Source: Virgibacillus sp. AGTR
Lineage (GTDB): Bacteria > Bacillota > Bacilli > Bacillales > Amphibacillaceae
Length of the DNA: 60,572 nt
NCBI RefSeq assembly: GCF_016919725.2
Contig: NZ_JAJERH010000017.1
Location: 1 to 60,572, forward strand
Direction of reading: 5' to 3'
Made by a program: the position numbers and the translations under genes. Every line of letters starts with the position of its first letter. The stretch's first letter is position 1. Below the pieces are notes generated by a model that worked only from the letters and a program-made list of their open reading frames with translations, was not told the origin of the DNA and searched no databases. Positions 30,051 through 39,286 of this stretch are shown here, in pieces.

Positions 30051-30132
30051 GGCGCCCACTAGCCTTTTAGCTTCCAATGAAACAGATACGAGTGTTGATC
30101 TAAATTGGAATGCCGCTGAGGGTGCTAGTGGG
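30045..30132 (+). promoter_or_regulatory. +1 programmed ribosomal frameshift signal
   Basis: The zero frame ends ACT CCC TAA (30042-30050). A proline tRNA on CCC can slip one base to CCT, after which AAG opens the +1 frame. Four bases on, CCCACTAGC (30055-30063) pairs perfectly with GCTAGTGGG (30124-30132), a 9-bp stimulator stem. Listeria phage PSA uses the same type of proline +1 slip in its capsid and tail genes. Confidence 0.8.
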
Positions 30133-30300
30133 TATAACGTATATCAAGATGGTGCAAAAATTGACACTGCATCCATAAATAGCTATTCGGTATCCGGGCT
30201 AACAACAGCTACCAACTATGCATTTTATGTAACAGCAATAAATGATAAATATGGTACTGAATCCGATCCGTCAACTGTTGTAAATGTAACTACATTATAA
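30049..30300 (+). CDS. Fibronectin type III extension of the tail tube protein (frameshift product)
   Basis: The +1 frame adds 83 residues: KAPTSLLASNETDTSVDLNW, then NAAEGASGYNVYQDGAKI, SYSVSGLTTATNYAFYVTAI and SDPSTVVNVTTL. This is a classic FN3 domain, with the Trp, Tyr and Leu positions of the fold in place. The frame has no ribosome binding site of its own, so it must be made by frameshifting as a minority decoration on the tail tube. FN3 and Ig-like domains on phage structural proteins are thought to bind cell surface sugars weakly. Confidence 0.85.
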   Translation, partial: KAPTSLLASNETDTSVDLNWNAAEGASGYNVYQDGAKIDTASINSYSVSGLTTATNYAFYVTAINDKYGTESDPSTVVNVTTL

Positions 30301-30325
30301 GAGTAGCCAAATGGCTGCTCTTTTT
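30300..30325 (+). terminator. Terminator after the tail tube gene
   Basis: AGAGTAGCC and GGCTGCTCT form a 9-bp stem with one G-T pair (loop AAAT) followed by TTTTTC. It stands inside the late operon, so it probably lowers rather than stops expression of genes beyond the abundant tail tube protein. Confidence 0.75.
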
Positions 30326-30342
30326 CTATGGGAGGAATTTAG

Positions 30343-30738
30343 ATGAAGGAAATAGGTATTCAAAGAGCGATAGAAGAAGTTTCAATTGATGGAACAGTTT
30401 ATGAAATAGATACCTCAGATGATAAAAGAAAGAAGTATGCGGAATTAGCTTCCAGATTAAATAAATTAGGGGATGAAATAGAAACACAAGCAAAGCAAAA
30501 TGATGAAAAAGTGCTGGTAGAAGCATTGGAAAAGGTAAAAGAAGAAACAAAACTAATTACAAACGAGGTTATTGGAGAAGGTGCTTTTGAAGATATATAT
30601 CCAAAAACCAATAATTCCACAGAGCATACTATTGGTGTAGTCTCTGATGTTCTTCAATATATCAAGATAAAACAAGACGAACGACAGAAACAGCATTTTG
30701 AGAAAAAGCGCTCTAAATACACCAAAAAGAAGAAGTAA
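30343..30738 (+). CDS. Tail assembly chaperone (131 aa)
   Basis: A helical, charged protein (GIQRAIEEVSIDGTVYEIDT at the N-terminus, basic KKRSKYTKKKK at the end) lies between tail tube and tape measure, the invariable chaperone position. GGGAGG lies 7 nt before the ATG. The next gene is in the same frame only two codons after the TAA, so the usual -1 frameshift arrangement is absent. Confidence 0.8.
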   Translation: MKEIGIQRAIEEVSIDGTVYEIDTSDDKRKKYAELASRLNKLGDEIETQAKQNDEKVLVEALEKVKEETKLITNEVIGEGAFEDIYPKTNNSTEHTIGVVSDVLQYIKIKQDERQKQHFEKKRSKYTKKKK

Positions 30739-30744
30739 GAACCT

Positions 30745-31392
30745 ATGTTTTTAACGGAGCAATTAAAAGATACATGCACTTATCAAGGTATACAACTGGA
30801 ATTAGATTTAACTTTCGATAACATTCTTTTTTTCTTAGAAATGCTGAAAGATAAAGAGCTACACATTATAGAAAAGATTCTAATAGGATTAGAGATGCTT
30901 ATTGAAAACTTTGAAGATATAGAGAACCTAGCTTTAGAAGAAAAAATTGATTTATATATATATATTTTAGAAAATGAGCTTGATTTTGTAAGGAAAGATC
31001 AAAATGATCAAGAAAATCAAGGCTTGAAGGATGATACGCAAGAACAAGAGGAACAAGAAGATAAAGATTATGATTTTAATGTTGACGGGGAGCGTATTTA
31101 CGCTTCTTTTTTAATGGATTATGGCATTGATTTACTTGAACAACAAGGAAAGATGCATTGGAAAAAATTCATGTCTTTATTTAGTGGGTTAAGCGAGAAA
31201 ACGCCTTTCATGCAAGTTGTTCAAATAAGAACAATGGATGTTCCTTCTCCTAGTAAAGATAACCAGAAAGAGCGTAATAAAATTTTAAGTCTTAAACGGA
31301 AATACGCACTTGAACAAAACACTGGTAAAACAGCAGATGAAGCGTTTGAGAATATAATTACAGCCTTCGGAGGAAAGGCAGGTGGTAAATAA
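30745..31392 (+). CDS. Bacteriophage Gp15 family protein (second tail chaperone)
   Basis: The 215-aa product has the Gp15 family pattern: LELDLTFDNILFFLEMLKDK near the N-terminus and DGERIYASFLMDYGIDLLEQ then MHWKKFMSLFSGLSEKTPFM in the centre (about residues 111-152), with an acidic Gln/Glu insert before it. It is the partner of the upstream chaperone in A118-type phages. No strong ribosome site is visible, so coupling to the upstream gene is likely. Confidence 0.88.
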   Translation: MFLTEQLKDTCTYQGIQLELDLTFDNILFFLEMLKDKELHIIEKILIGLEMLIENFEDIENLALEEKIDLYIYILENELDFVRKDQNDQENQGLKDDTQEQEEQEDKDYDFNVDGERIYASFLMDYGIDLLEQQGKMHWKKFMSLFSGLSEKTPFMQVVQIRTMDVPSPSKDNQKERNKILSLKRKYALEQNTGKTADEAFENIITAFGGKAGGK

Positions 31393-33783
31393 ATGGCAGA
31401 CGGTTCTATTACGATAGATACGAAAATAGATCAAAAGGGTGCTGAACAAGGTGTTGGTACGCTACAAAAAAACTTGAATGGTACTGCTAAGAAGATGAAA
31501 AAAGTTGGCGGACAAATGTCGAAGTACGTTACTGCGCCAATGGCAGCACTAGGAACAGCTTCTATTGTAGCAGCTGACACAGTAGACAAAGCGTATAACA
31601 ATATTATCGTTGGTACAGGTGCGACAGGTGACAAATTAGATAGTCTTAAATCTAGTTTTGATAATGTCTTTAAAAATGTGTCTAATAGTGCGGATGAGGT
31701 TTCTAATGCTATCTCTAACTTAAATACATTAACAGGTGCAACTGGTCCAGTTTTAGAGGACTTAACCAAAAATGTATTAGACGCTTCAAGAACGCTTGGT
31801 GAAGATGGGGTCGCTAACTCAGAAGCTTTTGGTAAAGCAATGGGGCAGTGGCAAATACCTGCTGAAAACGGAGTGTCTGAATTAGATAAGTTATATAAAA
31901 TGACGCAGGATTATGGAGTTGGTCTAGATCAGATAACTGGCCATTTAAATACTTATGGATCCGTACTAAAAAATGCAGGCTTTAACATGACGGAATCAGC
32001 AGATTTAATGGCAAGATTGGAAGCCAATGGTATTTCTGTCTCTAGGGTTATGCCTGGTCTAAATAAAGCTTTTAGAACATGGGCAGGTGAGGGAAAGAAC
32101 TCAAGAAAAGAGTTCGAAAAAGTAGCTACTAAAATGAAAGAAGCTGAAACAGAAACAGAAGCCCTTGCAATAGCTACTGAAGCGTTTGGCGCTGAGGGTG
32201 CACAACGTATGACAACAGCAATAAGAAATGGCGCTATACCTTCACTTGATGAACTAGGGAAAGGGTTTGAAGATGCTGGTGGATTAATACAGGATACTTC
32301 AGATGAAACAAAAACAATTGGTGAAAGATTTCAAGAATTAAAAAACACTGCAACGATTGCTTTAAAACCTTTAGGTAATGTATTGCTTGATATAGCTGAA
32401 AAATGGCTTCCACCGTTAATTAATGGGGTAACGAAACTTGCAACCTGGTTTAATAATTTATCACCAACAACTCAAAAATTAGTAGTAGTATTAGGAGCGG
32501 TGGCTGCGGCTATTGGTCCTCTTTTATTAGTGCTTGGTAGTTTAATGTCTGCCCTTCCAGCAATTATTCCAATGATTAAAGGAGTAGGTGCAGCATTTCG
32601 TTTTATGACAGGTCCTGTAGGATTAATTATAAATCTAGTAGCATTATTAGCTATATTTGTGGTTACCCATTGGGAACAAATAAAAGCAGTGACAATTACA
32701 GTTTTCACAGCCATATGGAGCTTCCTACAATCTACATGGAACATCATTGTCGAGGTAGTAAAAGTAGCTGTACAAGGCATATGGGGTACGATACAAGCCA
32801 TTTGGACCATGATCAAAACAACTACTGTTACTATATTTACAGGTATATGGACATTCCTGCAAGCAACTTGGAATGTAATTTGGACAGTAATTAAAACTGT
32901 GGCACAGGGAATCTGGGGAACGATTCAAGCGGTGTGGAATATGATTAAGACCACCACGCAAGCGGTATGGAATGCGATAAAAGTAGTCATTTCAACTGTG
33001 TGGAATATAATCAAATCAATTGTTAAAGGCGCAATAAATGTTGTGAAAACAGTTATAACAACTGTGTGGAATACAATTAAAACAGTAACAAGTGCAGTGT
33101 GGAATGGCATCAAAAAAGTGATATCTAGTGTCTGGAACGGAATAAAGTCCGTAGTTTCTAGTGGTATCAACTTAGTTAAATCTATTGTTACTAGTGTGTG
33201 GAATGCTATTAAAAGCGTTACTTCTTCTGTATGGAATGGAGTTAAGGATACAGTAGGAGGATTTATTGATACTATCTGGGGTACAGTTAAAAGAGTATTC
33301 GGTAAAATTAAAGACTTTATTGGTGATGCTTGGGATGGAGTGAAAAGTGGTACTGATGACGTTTGGGATGGAATAACTGGATCCATAAAAGGTGCAATTA
33401 ATGGAGTTATCGGAGCTATTAATGGAATGATAGATGCTCTAAATGGTCTTCACATAAACTTACCTAAAATTCCCGACTGGGTTCCTGGTTTAGGTGGAAA
33501 AGGCGGGGGTTCAATTAGCTTTCCTGATATACCTAAAATCCCGAGCCTTGATGTTGGTACAAACTTTGTTGCTAAAGATGGACTAGCTATGATTCATAAA
33601 GGTGAGGCTGTCGTACCTAAGAAATATAATCCTGCTCTCGGTAATGGTGGCGGAAAGAAAACGGATCTACACATTGCATTAATTGTTGATGGAGAAGAAT
33701 TAACAAGGATTGTAGAGCCTAATATAGATACATCAATGGGAGACAAACTAACACTTAATGCGTATTTGCGGGGGGATAGATAA
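31393..33783 (+). CDS. Tail tape measure protein (796 aa)
   Basis: This protein sets tail length and helps DNA entry. The N-terminal part has a TMP-type domain (about residues 40-330, with LGEDGVANSEAFGKAMGQWQ). Two hydrophobic segments follow (about 350-420). Residues about 430-650 are 11-residue repeats of the form VWNxIKxxxxx with regularly spaced Trp. The C-terminus holds KIPSLDVGTNFV and MIHKGEAVVP, the motif that also occurs alone in the 38-aa gene at 24825. By the usual ratio of about 1.5 A per residue the tail would be near 120 nm. The stop overlaps the next start. Confidence 0.95.
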   Translation: MADGSITIDTKIDQKGAEQGVGTLQKNLNGTAKKMKKVGGQMSKYVTAPMAALGTASIVAADTVDKAYNNIIVGTGATGDKLDSLKSSFDNVFKNVSNSADEVSNAISNLNTLTGATGPVLEDLTKNVLDASRTLGEDGVANSEAFGKAMGQWQIPAENGVSELDKLYKMTQDYGVGLDQITGHLNTYGSVLKNAGFNMTESADLMARLEANGISVSRVMPGLNKAFRTWAGEGKNSRKEFEKVATKMKEAETETEALAIATEAFGAEGAQRMTTAIRNGAIPSLDELGKGFEDAGGLIQDTSDETKTIGERFQELKNTATIALKPLGNVLLDIAEKWLPPLINGVTKLATWFNNLSPTTQKLVVVLGAVAAAIGPLLLVLGSLMSALPAIIPMIKGVGAAFRFMTGPVGLIINLVALLAIFVVTHWEQIKAVTITVFTAIWSFLQSTWNIIVEVVKVAVQGIWGTIQAIWTMIKTTTVTIFTGIWTFLQATWNVIWTVIKTVAQGIWGTIQAVWNMIKTTTQAVWNAIKVVISTVWNIIKSIVKGAINVVKTVITTVWNTIKTVTSAVWNGIKKVISSVWNGIKSVVSSGINLVKSIVTSVWNAIKSVTSSVWNGVKDTVGGFIDTIWGTVKRVFGKIKDFIGDAWDGVKSGTDDVWDGITGSIKGAINGVIGAINGMIDALNGLHINLPKIPDWVPGLGGKGGGSISFPDIPKIPSLDVGTNFVAKDGLAMIHKGEAVVPKKYNPALGNGGGKKTDLHIALIVDGEELTRIVEPNIDTSMGDKLTLNAYLRGDR

Positions 33784-34592
33784 TGTCTATTATCCAGCGA
33801 TTAGACGGGAAAACCTATGACTTGAAAAAATTAGGTATTCGCACAAAAGATTTCATTATTTCTTCCCCATCATACGAACACACAACAGAAACTGTAGCAG
33901 GTAGACCAGGGGCAATTGACATGGGGTCTACTTTCGGACCAAGAGAAATTACTTGCGAATATAAAGCGATTGCTTATGATACTGCTGATTTTCCACTAAT
34001 GAGAGATGAGATATTTAGAATGTTTCGCAGCGATGAAGCTTTTTATCTAATTGAAAAACGAGAACCAGGGAAACGATGGCTTGTTAAAGTAAGTAATACC
34101 TTCCAACTAGAACAAGCTTATGTATATGGTGACTTTAGTGTTACATTCATTTGTAATAAGGGATTTGCAGAATCCATAGCTACAACAGCCACACCTTATG
34201 AATGGGATGTTGATATGTGGCAGTGGGGTATGGGTCTAGATTGGGATAACCACCAATACGAGCATACAGAAAACAATTTTACTATATTGAATTCTGGCGA
34301 TGTTGCTGTGGATCCACGTTATAGAGACTTAAAGATAACCATACAAGCAAATGCCCCATCTTATTTAGAAATAATTAATCACACAACAGGTGACATTTAC
34401 AAATACAATGGTTCACTTGACCTTAATGATACTTTGCTAATAGATGGCATACGAAGCACTAAAAACGGCTTTTCGGTATTTCGAGATACAAATAAAAAAT
34501 TAATTACGCTCGCACCTGGTCCTAATGAAATTGAAGTTAAAGGGGCTACGGTAGAGCGTATTTTATTTGATTTTAGATTTTATTACTTATAG
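33783..34592 (+). CDS. Distal tail protein (Dit, SPP1 gp19.1-like)
   Basis: The 269-aa protein has the siphovirus Dit pattern: RLDGKTYDLKKLGIRTKDFI at the start, VAGRPGAIDMGSTFGPREIT (about residues 40-59) and a C-terminal galectin-like part ending ERILFDFRFYYL. Dit forms the hub at the tail tip on which the receptor-binding parts are built. It follows the tape measure gene, as expected. Confidence 0.92.
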   Translation: MSIIQRLDGKTYDLKKLGIRTKDFIISSPSYEHTTETVAGRPGAIDMGSTFGPREITCEYKAIAYDTADFPLMRDEIFRMFRSDEAFYLIEKREPGKRWLVKVSNTFQLEQAYVYGDFSVTFICNKGFAESIATTATPYEWDVDMWQWGMGLDWDNHQYEHTENNFTILNSGDVAVDPRYRDLKITIQANAPSYLEIINHTTGDIYKYNGSLDLNDTLLIDGIRSTKNGFSVFRDTNKKLITLAPGPNEIEVKGATVERILFDFRFYYL

Positions 34593-34604
34593 GAGGTTGG
34601 TGGT

Positions 34605-36575
34605 GTGAAACTTAATCTGACGGAATCACCAATAACTAGAAAAGAACGATTAAAAATTAAAGAAAATTGGATGATGATTCAAGATGACTTCAACAATGTA
34701 GTCAGCAAAATATCTGACGAAGCATTTCAAGAGGTTGTCGACAATGCAAAATTAAACTGGTTACCCGAATATGTTGATACGTATGAGGATATAGCAACCA
34801 TATACCCTAATCCAGAAGAAGGCGACACAACTATGGCACGTCATGCTTCTGCTGATTTTCCAACTGATCCCGATGATAAAAGAGACGCTGGAGTTGTATG
34901 GCGGTTTGATGGTACAGAATGGCAGCCTATTCAACAGATCGATGTATCAGCTTTTAACCAAGCGTTTGATGATTTAAATAAAGAAATAGGAAGCGTACAA
35001 TCAAACTTGACAGGTCATGAAACGGATTTAGACAATCCACACCAAGTTAATCCCGATCAAATAGGGGCAAATCATAGCCAAGTATTTGATATCAGATCTT
35101 ATGATAATGATATTCAAAGTGCATTAACAGCTTGCTATAATGCAGGTGGCGGAACAGTATTTGTTCCTGATGGATTATACGAGATCACTGAAACATTAGA
35201 AATCTATGCAAACACACATCTATTGTTGTCTCATAACGCTGTATTGAAAAAGGTAGCAGCATTTAGTCCTATGTTATTAAATGGTCAAAAAGGCGTGGAT
35301 AGTTTCGCTGGCTATAACGGCAATGGTAACATCACAATTGAAGGTGGAACCATTAATGGAAATGGCACTGAAATTCAAGTAAGATCATCTGAAATTATGT
35401 TTGCTCATGGTTATGACATAGTAATAAAAAATGTTCGGTTTATTGATAACTATGACTCTCATATGATAGAAATCAACTCTTCTAAAAACGTTAAAATATA
35501 TGACAATACATTTGAAAAGCAAACAATGGATACAGCACAAAACAGATATCCGGAAATGATTCAATTAGACCTTGCTACCGAAGAAGGATTCCCTCATTTC
35601 GGAGAATGGGATGGCACTCCATGCCAAGGGGTTATAATAACAAATAATTATTTTACAAATGGTATTAGAGGGATAGGAACACATTCATCTTTAGCTGGGG
35701 AAGATTATATACACAAAAATATAATAATATCCAATAATACATTTATCACTATGGAAGCACAGTGCATAAGAGGACAAGATTGGTGGAATGTATCGGTAAA
35801 CGGAAATACTATGGAATATGTGGGGTCTGGAATTGAATCGAGAGCAGAAAGTAATACAGTTCACTATTGGAATATTACAGGAAATATACTGAAAAATTCT
35901 GATAGGCTTGAAGGAATATTTATAACTAACAATACTGATAACAGTGTTAAAACCCACAATTTTATAATCGATGGAAATATACTTGCTCATACTAGAGGTA
36001 ATGGGAGAGCAATATATGCTAGGGAAATTTCTAGCTCTATTATTTCTAACAATAAAATAACATCCCCATTGCAAGATGGAATATTTGTTAGAGATTCAGG
36101 GAGTCATGTAGTTGTTGAGGGGAATCACATTTATGGAGCAGGCAGGGAAGGTATATATATTTACAATGGAACGCAAAGAGTAATAGTTCAAGGTAATTAT
36201 ATTTATAATTCTGCTAGAACAGGAATACAGATACATTCTGCTGAACATTCATTAATAGCAAATAATATTATTTGGTTTGCTAATGGAGTCAATGGTGAAG
36301 GTGGTTTTTGCATTTATGTTTCAAATGGATCTGCTTATACAAATGTGGTTGGTAATAAATGTGTAGGAGTATCATCTGGTGCTCAAATAATCTATATATC
36401 TGGAGAGTCTAGTTATGTTTTAGTAAATGGTAATCATACAAGCGCTGGAGGTCACGAAGGAGTGTATGCAACTTCATCTTGTAAATATGTGTTTGTGACA
36501 GGCAATATGTGTATTGGTAATGACATTGTTGCATCCGGAACAGGTTCTCAAATAACAAACAATTTAACAACATAA
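34605..36575 (+). CDS. Beta-helix tail protein (pectate-lyase-like fold)
   Basis: The 656-aa protein begins with a charged attachment part (about residues 1-120), then a GHETDLDNPHQVNPDQIGA linker, then GGGTVFVPDGLYEITETLEI, which opens a right-handed beta-helix that continues to the end with NxxIxxN turn repeats (NGNTMEYVGSGIES, IISNNKITS, VVEGNHIYGAG). Such proteins bind or cut surface glycans. A GTG start follows AGGAGGTTGGTG. It stands between Dit and the Tal-like gene, which is not the usual place for a receptor protein. Confidence 0.85.
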   Translation: MKLNLTESPITRKERLKIKENWMMIQDDFNNVVSKISDEAFQEVVDNAKLNWLPEYVDTYEDIATIYPNPEEGDTTMARHASADFPTDPDDKRDAGVVWRFDGTEWQPIQQIDVSAFNQAFDDLNKEIGSVQSNLTGHETDLDNPHQVNPDQIGANHSQVFDIRSYDNDIQSALTACYNAGGGTVFVPDGLYEITETLEIYANTHLLLSHNAVLKKVAAFSPMLLNGQKGVDSFAGYNGNGNITIEGGTINGNGTEIQVRSSEIMFAHGYDIVIKNVRFIDNYDSHMIEINSSKNVKIYDNTFEKQTMDTAQNRYPEMIQLDLATEEGFPHFGEWDGTPCQGVIITNNYFTNGIRGIGTHSSLAGEDYIHKNIIISNNTFITMEAQCIRGQDWWNVSVNGNTMEYVGSGIESRAESNTVHYWNITGNILKNSDRLEGIFITNNTDNSVKTHNFIIDGNILAHTRGNGRAIYAREISSSIISNNKITSPLQDGIFVRDSGSHVVVEGNHIYGAGREGIYIYNGTQRVIVQGNYIYNSARTGIQIHSAEHSLIANNIIWFANGVNGEGGFCIYVSNGSAYTNVVGNKCVGVSSGAQIIYISGESSYVLVNGNHTSAGGHEGVYATSSCKYVFVTGNMCIGNDIVASGTGSQITNNLTT

Positions 36576-36601
36576 TGTCATTGATCAGGGAGGGAATTAT
36601 T

Positions 36602-38755
36602 ATGCTATCAGTAATGGATTTACAAGGAAATACAGAACCTTTAGTAGATTTCCAACAATATACACGTAAGCGCAAGGTAAACGGAGAAAAAACCATATCT
36701 ATGACTGTCGTTCCTAGTGAAAATAATAAACATGCTTTTCCATTGATTGGGGAAGAAACTACCATTACACATGGTGATGACGAATATATCATAAAAAAGT
36801 ATTCGGCTAAATCGCTAGGAAACAAATATATAAAGCGCATAGACGGTGTACACAAGTTTTATGTAGATATGATTAACAAACAACAAGAAAAGGTACACAA
36901 TGGCTCTATTACATTTCAATCATATATGAATTTGGTTTTTGAGAATACAGGTTATACATTTGCTACTATTGATAGCTTTCCAGCTAGAGAATTCGATAAC
37001 TTAGGGAATGACAATCGTTTATCCATGCTTGAAAAAGGCTTAAAGCGATTCAAGGCGGAAATGGAACTAGTCGGAAAACAAGTTCGTTTTAAAAAGATGG
37101 TAGGTAATGATACAGACTTTCAATTCCGCTATGGTCATAACATAAAAAGTATCGAAGAATCTTGCGATACTACTAATTTAGCTACAGTTATTCGTGGTGA
37201 AGGAGCAGACGGTATCACTGCATATTATAGAAGTCCTAATGCAGATATATTTGGAGAGATCGATGCACCGCCCGTAATGGATGAAAGGTTTACATCTAAA
37301 GAATCACTTCTAGAAGAAATGAAAGCAAGGCTTGAAGATACACCCCTATTCTCTGCCAAAATTGATTTTGCCGATTTAAGAGCAGCAGGATATCCTTACA
37401 CGGTTCCCAATGAAGGGGATCGTGTTTTTGTTATATACGAACCTATGAATGATTTGATATTAGAGACAAGAATACTAGATATCGACGAAACATTCGATGA
37501 TGATTTAAACCCTATAAAAACTACTGTTACCTTAGCTAATCATAAGAAAAGCTTTGCTGATGTAGTATTTGATAATACACAAAAGCAATTAGGGAAAATT
37601 ATTAATGATGACGGTATTGTGAGAAATGATGTTCTAGATCAAGCTGTCCAGATAGCTACAGAAGCAATAAAGAACGCAAGAACTGAATTGCAATTTCCTA
37701 ATGAGGGCGGAATTTGGGCAGTCGATAAAGACGATCCCAATAAAGTTGTTGTATATAACTCTGCTGGTTTAGGCGTTAGTAAAGATGGTGGTCAAACATT
37801 TGGCAATGCTATTACTGGTGAAGGTATAGTAGCAGAAGCTATAATGGCAGGGTTAATGTATGGTGTAAATATTATTCAAGATGATGGGCAAGGTGGGAAA
37901 ATTGAGTTAATTAATGGTGTTCTACGAACGTTCTTAAATGATATACCAGTTATGAAAGTTGATGAAAAAGGATTAACGATGTTTAATTCTAGCAATGGTG
38001 GAGAAGCAGGAACGCTTAGAGATTCACAACTTATTAACGATAAAAGTAAAAAAGGAATATCACTTAATTCCGCAACAGATTTTATAAGTATAGGTTTTGG
38101 AAGAAGCGGGGGAAATGATTTCCCGATTTTACATGGAAGTAAATATAATAAAAAAACATCATTATATAGGTATACACCTAGCGGGAATACTGGATTTTTG
38201 TACGCTGAACATAACAAAACAACCATTTATGCAGGCAACGGTGATGGGAGAAGGAAATTTATCGAATTAAAACGTAATACATCTACTAATGCAGATGTAT
38301 TTTTGCATTATAATTTACATCCTCTTGGCAATTCAGAAGGATATAATCAATTTTATTTCAATTGTGACGGTTATTTTACTGGATGGGTATCAGCATCAAA
38401 TGTTATTAACAGATCACTAGAAAAGTATAAAACAGACATAAGCAAATTAAATGTAAATGCTCTATCAATATTGTTAAACGCTGATTTATATGAATACAAA
38501 TTAAAATCTGACATTGAAAATGGAATAGATTACGTAAATTATGGTTTAGTGATAGGCGCTGATTATAATACACCAGAAGAATTTTTGTCTCCTGAAAAAG
38601 AGGGAATCAACAGCTATAAACACCGTACATTAAATACGAAAGCTATACAGGAATTGGCAGAAGAAAATAAGCAACTAAGAAACGAGGTAGACGACCTTAG
38701 AGAAGGTTTAATGAATGCATTAAAAAGAATAAAAGCATTAGAAAACGCTGGATAG
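36602..38755 (+). CDS. Tail-associated protein (Tal) with S74-like intramolecular chaperone C-terminus
   Basis: The 717-aa product begins with a prophage tail endopeptidase/Tal domain (about residues 1-330; YTRKRKVNGEKTISMTVVPS, IKRIDGVHKFYVDMI). A beta-rich middle follows (about 370-590). The C-terminal 110 residues (NRSLEKYKTDISKLNVNALS, then DYVNYGLVIGADY and a coiled coil) resemble peptidase S74 chaperones, which trimerise a fibre and then cut themselves off; the Ser of NRSLEKYK is the candidate nucleophile. Start at 36602 is set by AGGGAGGG 7 nt upstream. It should form the tail tip and may open the cell wall. Confidence 0.85.
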   Translation: MLSVMDLQGNTEPLVDFQQYTRKRKVNGEKTISMTVVPSENNKHAFPLIGEETTITHGDDEYIIKKYSAKSLGNKYIKRIDGVHKFYVDMINKQQEKVHNGSITFQSYMNLVFENTGYTFATIDSFPAREFDNLGNDNRLSMLEKGLKRFKAEMELVGKQVRFKKMVGNDTDFQFRYGHNIKSIEESCDTTNLATVIRGEGADGITAYYRSPNADIFGEIDAPPVMDERFTSKESLLEEMKARLEDTPLFSAKIDFADLRAAGYPYTVPNEGDRVFVIYEPMNDLILETRILDIDETFDDDLNPIKTTVTLANHKKSFADVVFDNTQKQLGKIINDDGIVRNDVLDQAVQIATEAIKNARTELQFPNEGGIWAVDKDDPNKVVVYNSAGLGVSKDGGQTFGNAITGEGIVAEAIMAGLMYGVNIIQDDGQGGKIELINGVLRTFLNDIPVMKVDEKGLTMFNSSNGGEAGTLRDSQLINDKSKKGISLNSATDFISIGFGRSGGNDFPILHGSKYNKKTSLYRYTPSGNTGFLYAEHNKTTIYAGNGDGRRKFIELKRNTSTNADVFLHYNLHPLGNSEGYNQFYFNCDGYFTGWVSASNVINRSLEKYKTDISKLNVNALSILLNADLYEYKLKSDIENGIDYVNYGLVIGADYNTPEEFLSPEKEGINSYKHRTLNTKAIQELAEENKQLRNEVDDLREGLMNALKRIKALENAG

Positions 38756-38766
38756 GCGTTATTTTT
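38744..38766 (+). terminator. Terminator overlapping the Tal stop codon
   Basis: AACGC (38744-38748) and GCGTT (38756-38760) form a short stem followed by ATTTTTT. The stem is only 5 bp, so it is weak and may reduce transcription into the lysis genes. Confidence 0.55.
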
Positions 38767-38791
38767 TATGTCTTAAAACAGGGGGTTGAGT

Positions 38792-39046
38792 ATGAGTGAA
38801 CAATGGTATACAAACAAAGACTTATTCGAACTAATTAATGGTCTACGCTCTGAAATGCAAGAAACTAGAAATGTAATAAAAAAGTACAATGGCTTGCGTG
38901 AAGAATTGGGTGTTGTGAAAGAAAAGGTAGAACGTATTGAGGCTAAAACAGAAGGAAGGAAATCAGTAGCAGAAGCTATCCGCCTATGGGGCGGGTGGCT
39001 TTTTGCTTTAGTAACACTAGTTGTTTTATTGATTACCAAAATTTAA
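38792..39046 (+). CDS. XhlA-like hemolysin/holin-associated protein (84 aa)
   Basis: A coiled coil (about residues 13-58, LINGLRSEMQETRNVIKKYN) is followed by one C-terminal membrane segment (WGGWLFALVTLVVLLITKI). This is the XhlA/BhlA-type layout of PBSX-like lysis cassettes, where it works with a holin. The ATG at 38792 follows GGGGGTTG. Confidence 0.85.
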   Translation: MSEQWYTNKDLFELINGLRSEMQETRNVIKKYNGLREELGVVKEKVERIEAKTEGRKSVAEAIRLWGGWLFALVTLVVLLITKI

Positions 39047-39058
39047 GGAGGAATTAAC

Positions 39059-39286
39059 ATGAAACAAGCAATTGTAAGACTTGTCGTATTAGCAATTTTA
39101 CTAGCAAATCAGGCATTAGTTGTCTATGGATGGGATCCACTACCATTTACTGAAGATCAAATTTATCAAGGTGTGTCTACTGTAGCAACAATCGGCGTAG
39201 CTGTATGGGCATGGTTTAAAGACAATCCTGTTACTAAAAAAGGTAAGCATAATGATAAATTTTTACGTGATAGGGGGATGAAGTAA
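39059..39286 (+). CDS. Phage holin (SPP1/XhlB type)
   Basis: This 75-aa membrane protein has two hydrophobic segments (residues 5-24 and about 40-54) joined by GWDPLPFTEDQIYQGVST, and a basic cytoplasmic tail (KDNPVTKKGKHNDKFLRDRG). That matches the small SPP1-type holin family. It makes holes for the amidase downstream, whose start overlaps the holin stop. Confidence 0.9.
   Translation: MKQAIVRLVVLAILLANQALVVYGWDPLPFTEDQIYQGVSTVATIGVAVWAWFKDNPVTKKGKHNDKFLRDRGMK

Noticed and set aside
30720-30760. Possible programmed frameshift between the two tail chaperone genes, as in lambda G/GT.
   Set aside because: The two frames are in the same phase with only TAA and two codons between them, and the -1 frame soon meets a stop. 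Stop-codon readthrough could fuse them, but no signal for it is visible.
32472-33386. Long minus-strand open frames opposite the tape measure gene.
   Set aside because: They arise from the repeated VWNxIK codons read in reverse and have no start signals.
33538-33640. A separate cassette or insertion at the end of the tape measure gene, because it matches the 38-aa gene.
   Set aside because: The motif is normal for tape measure C-termini; the stand-alone copy is the unusual one.
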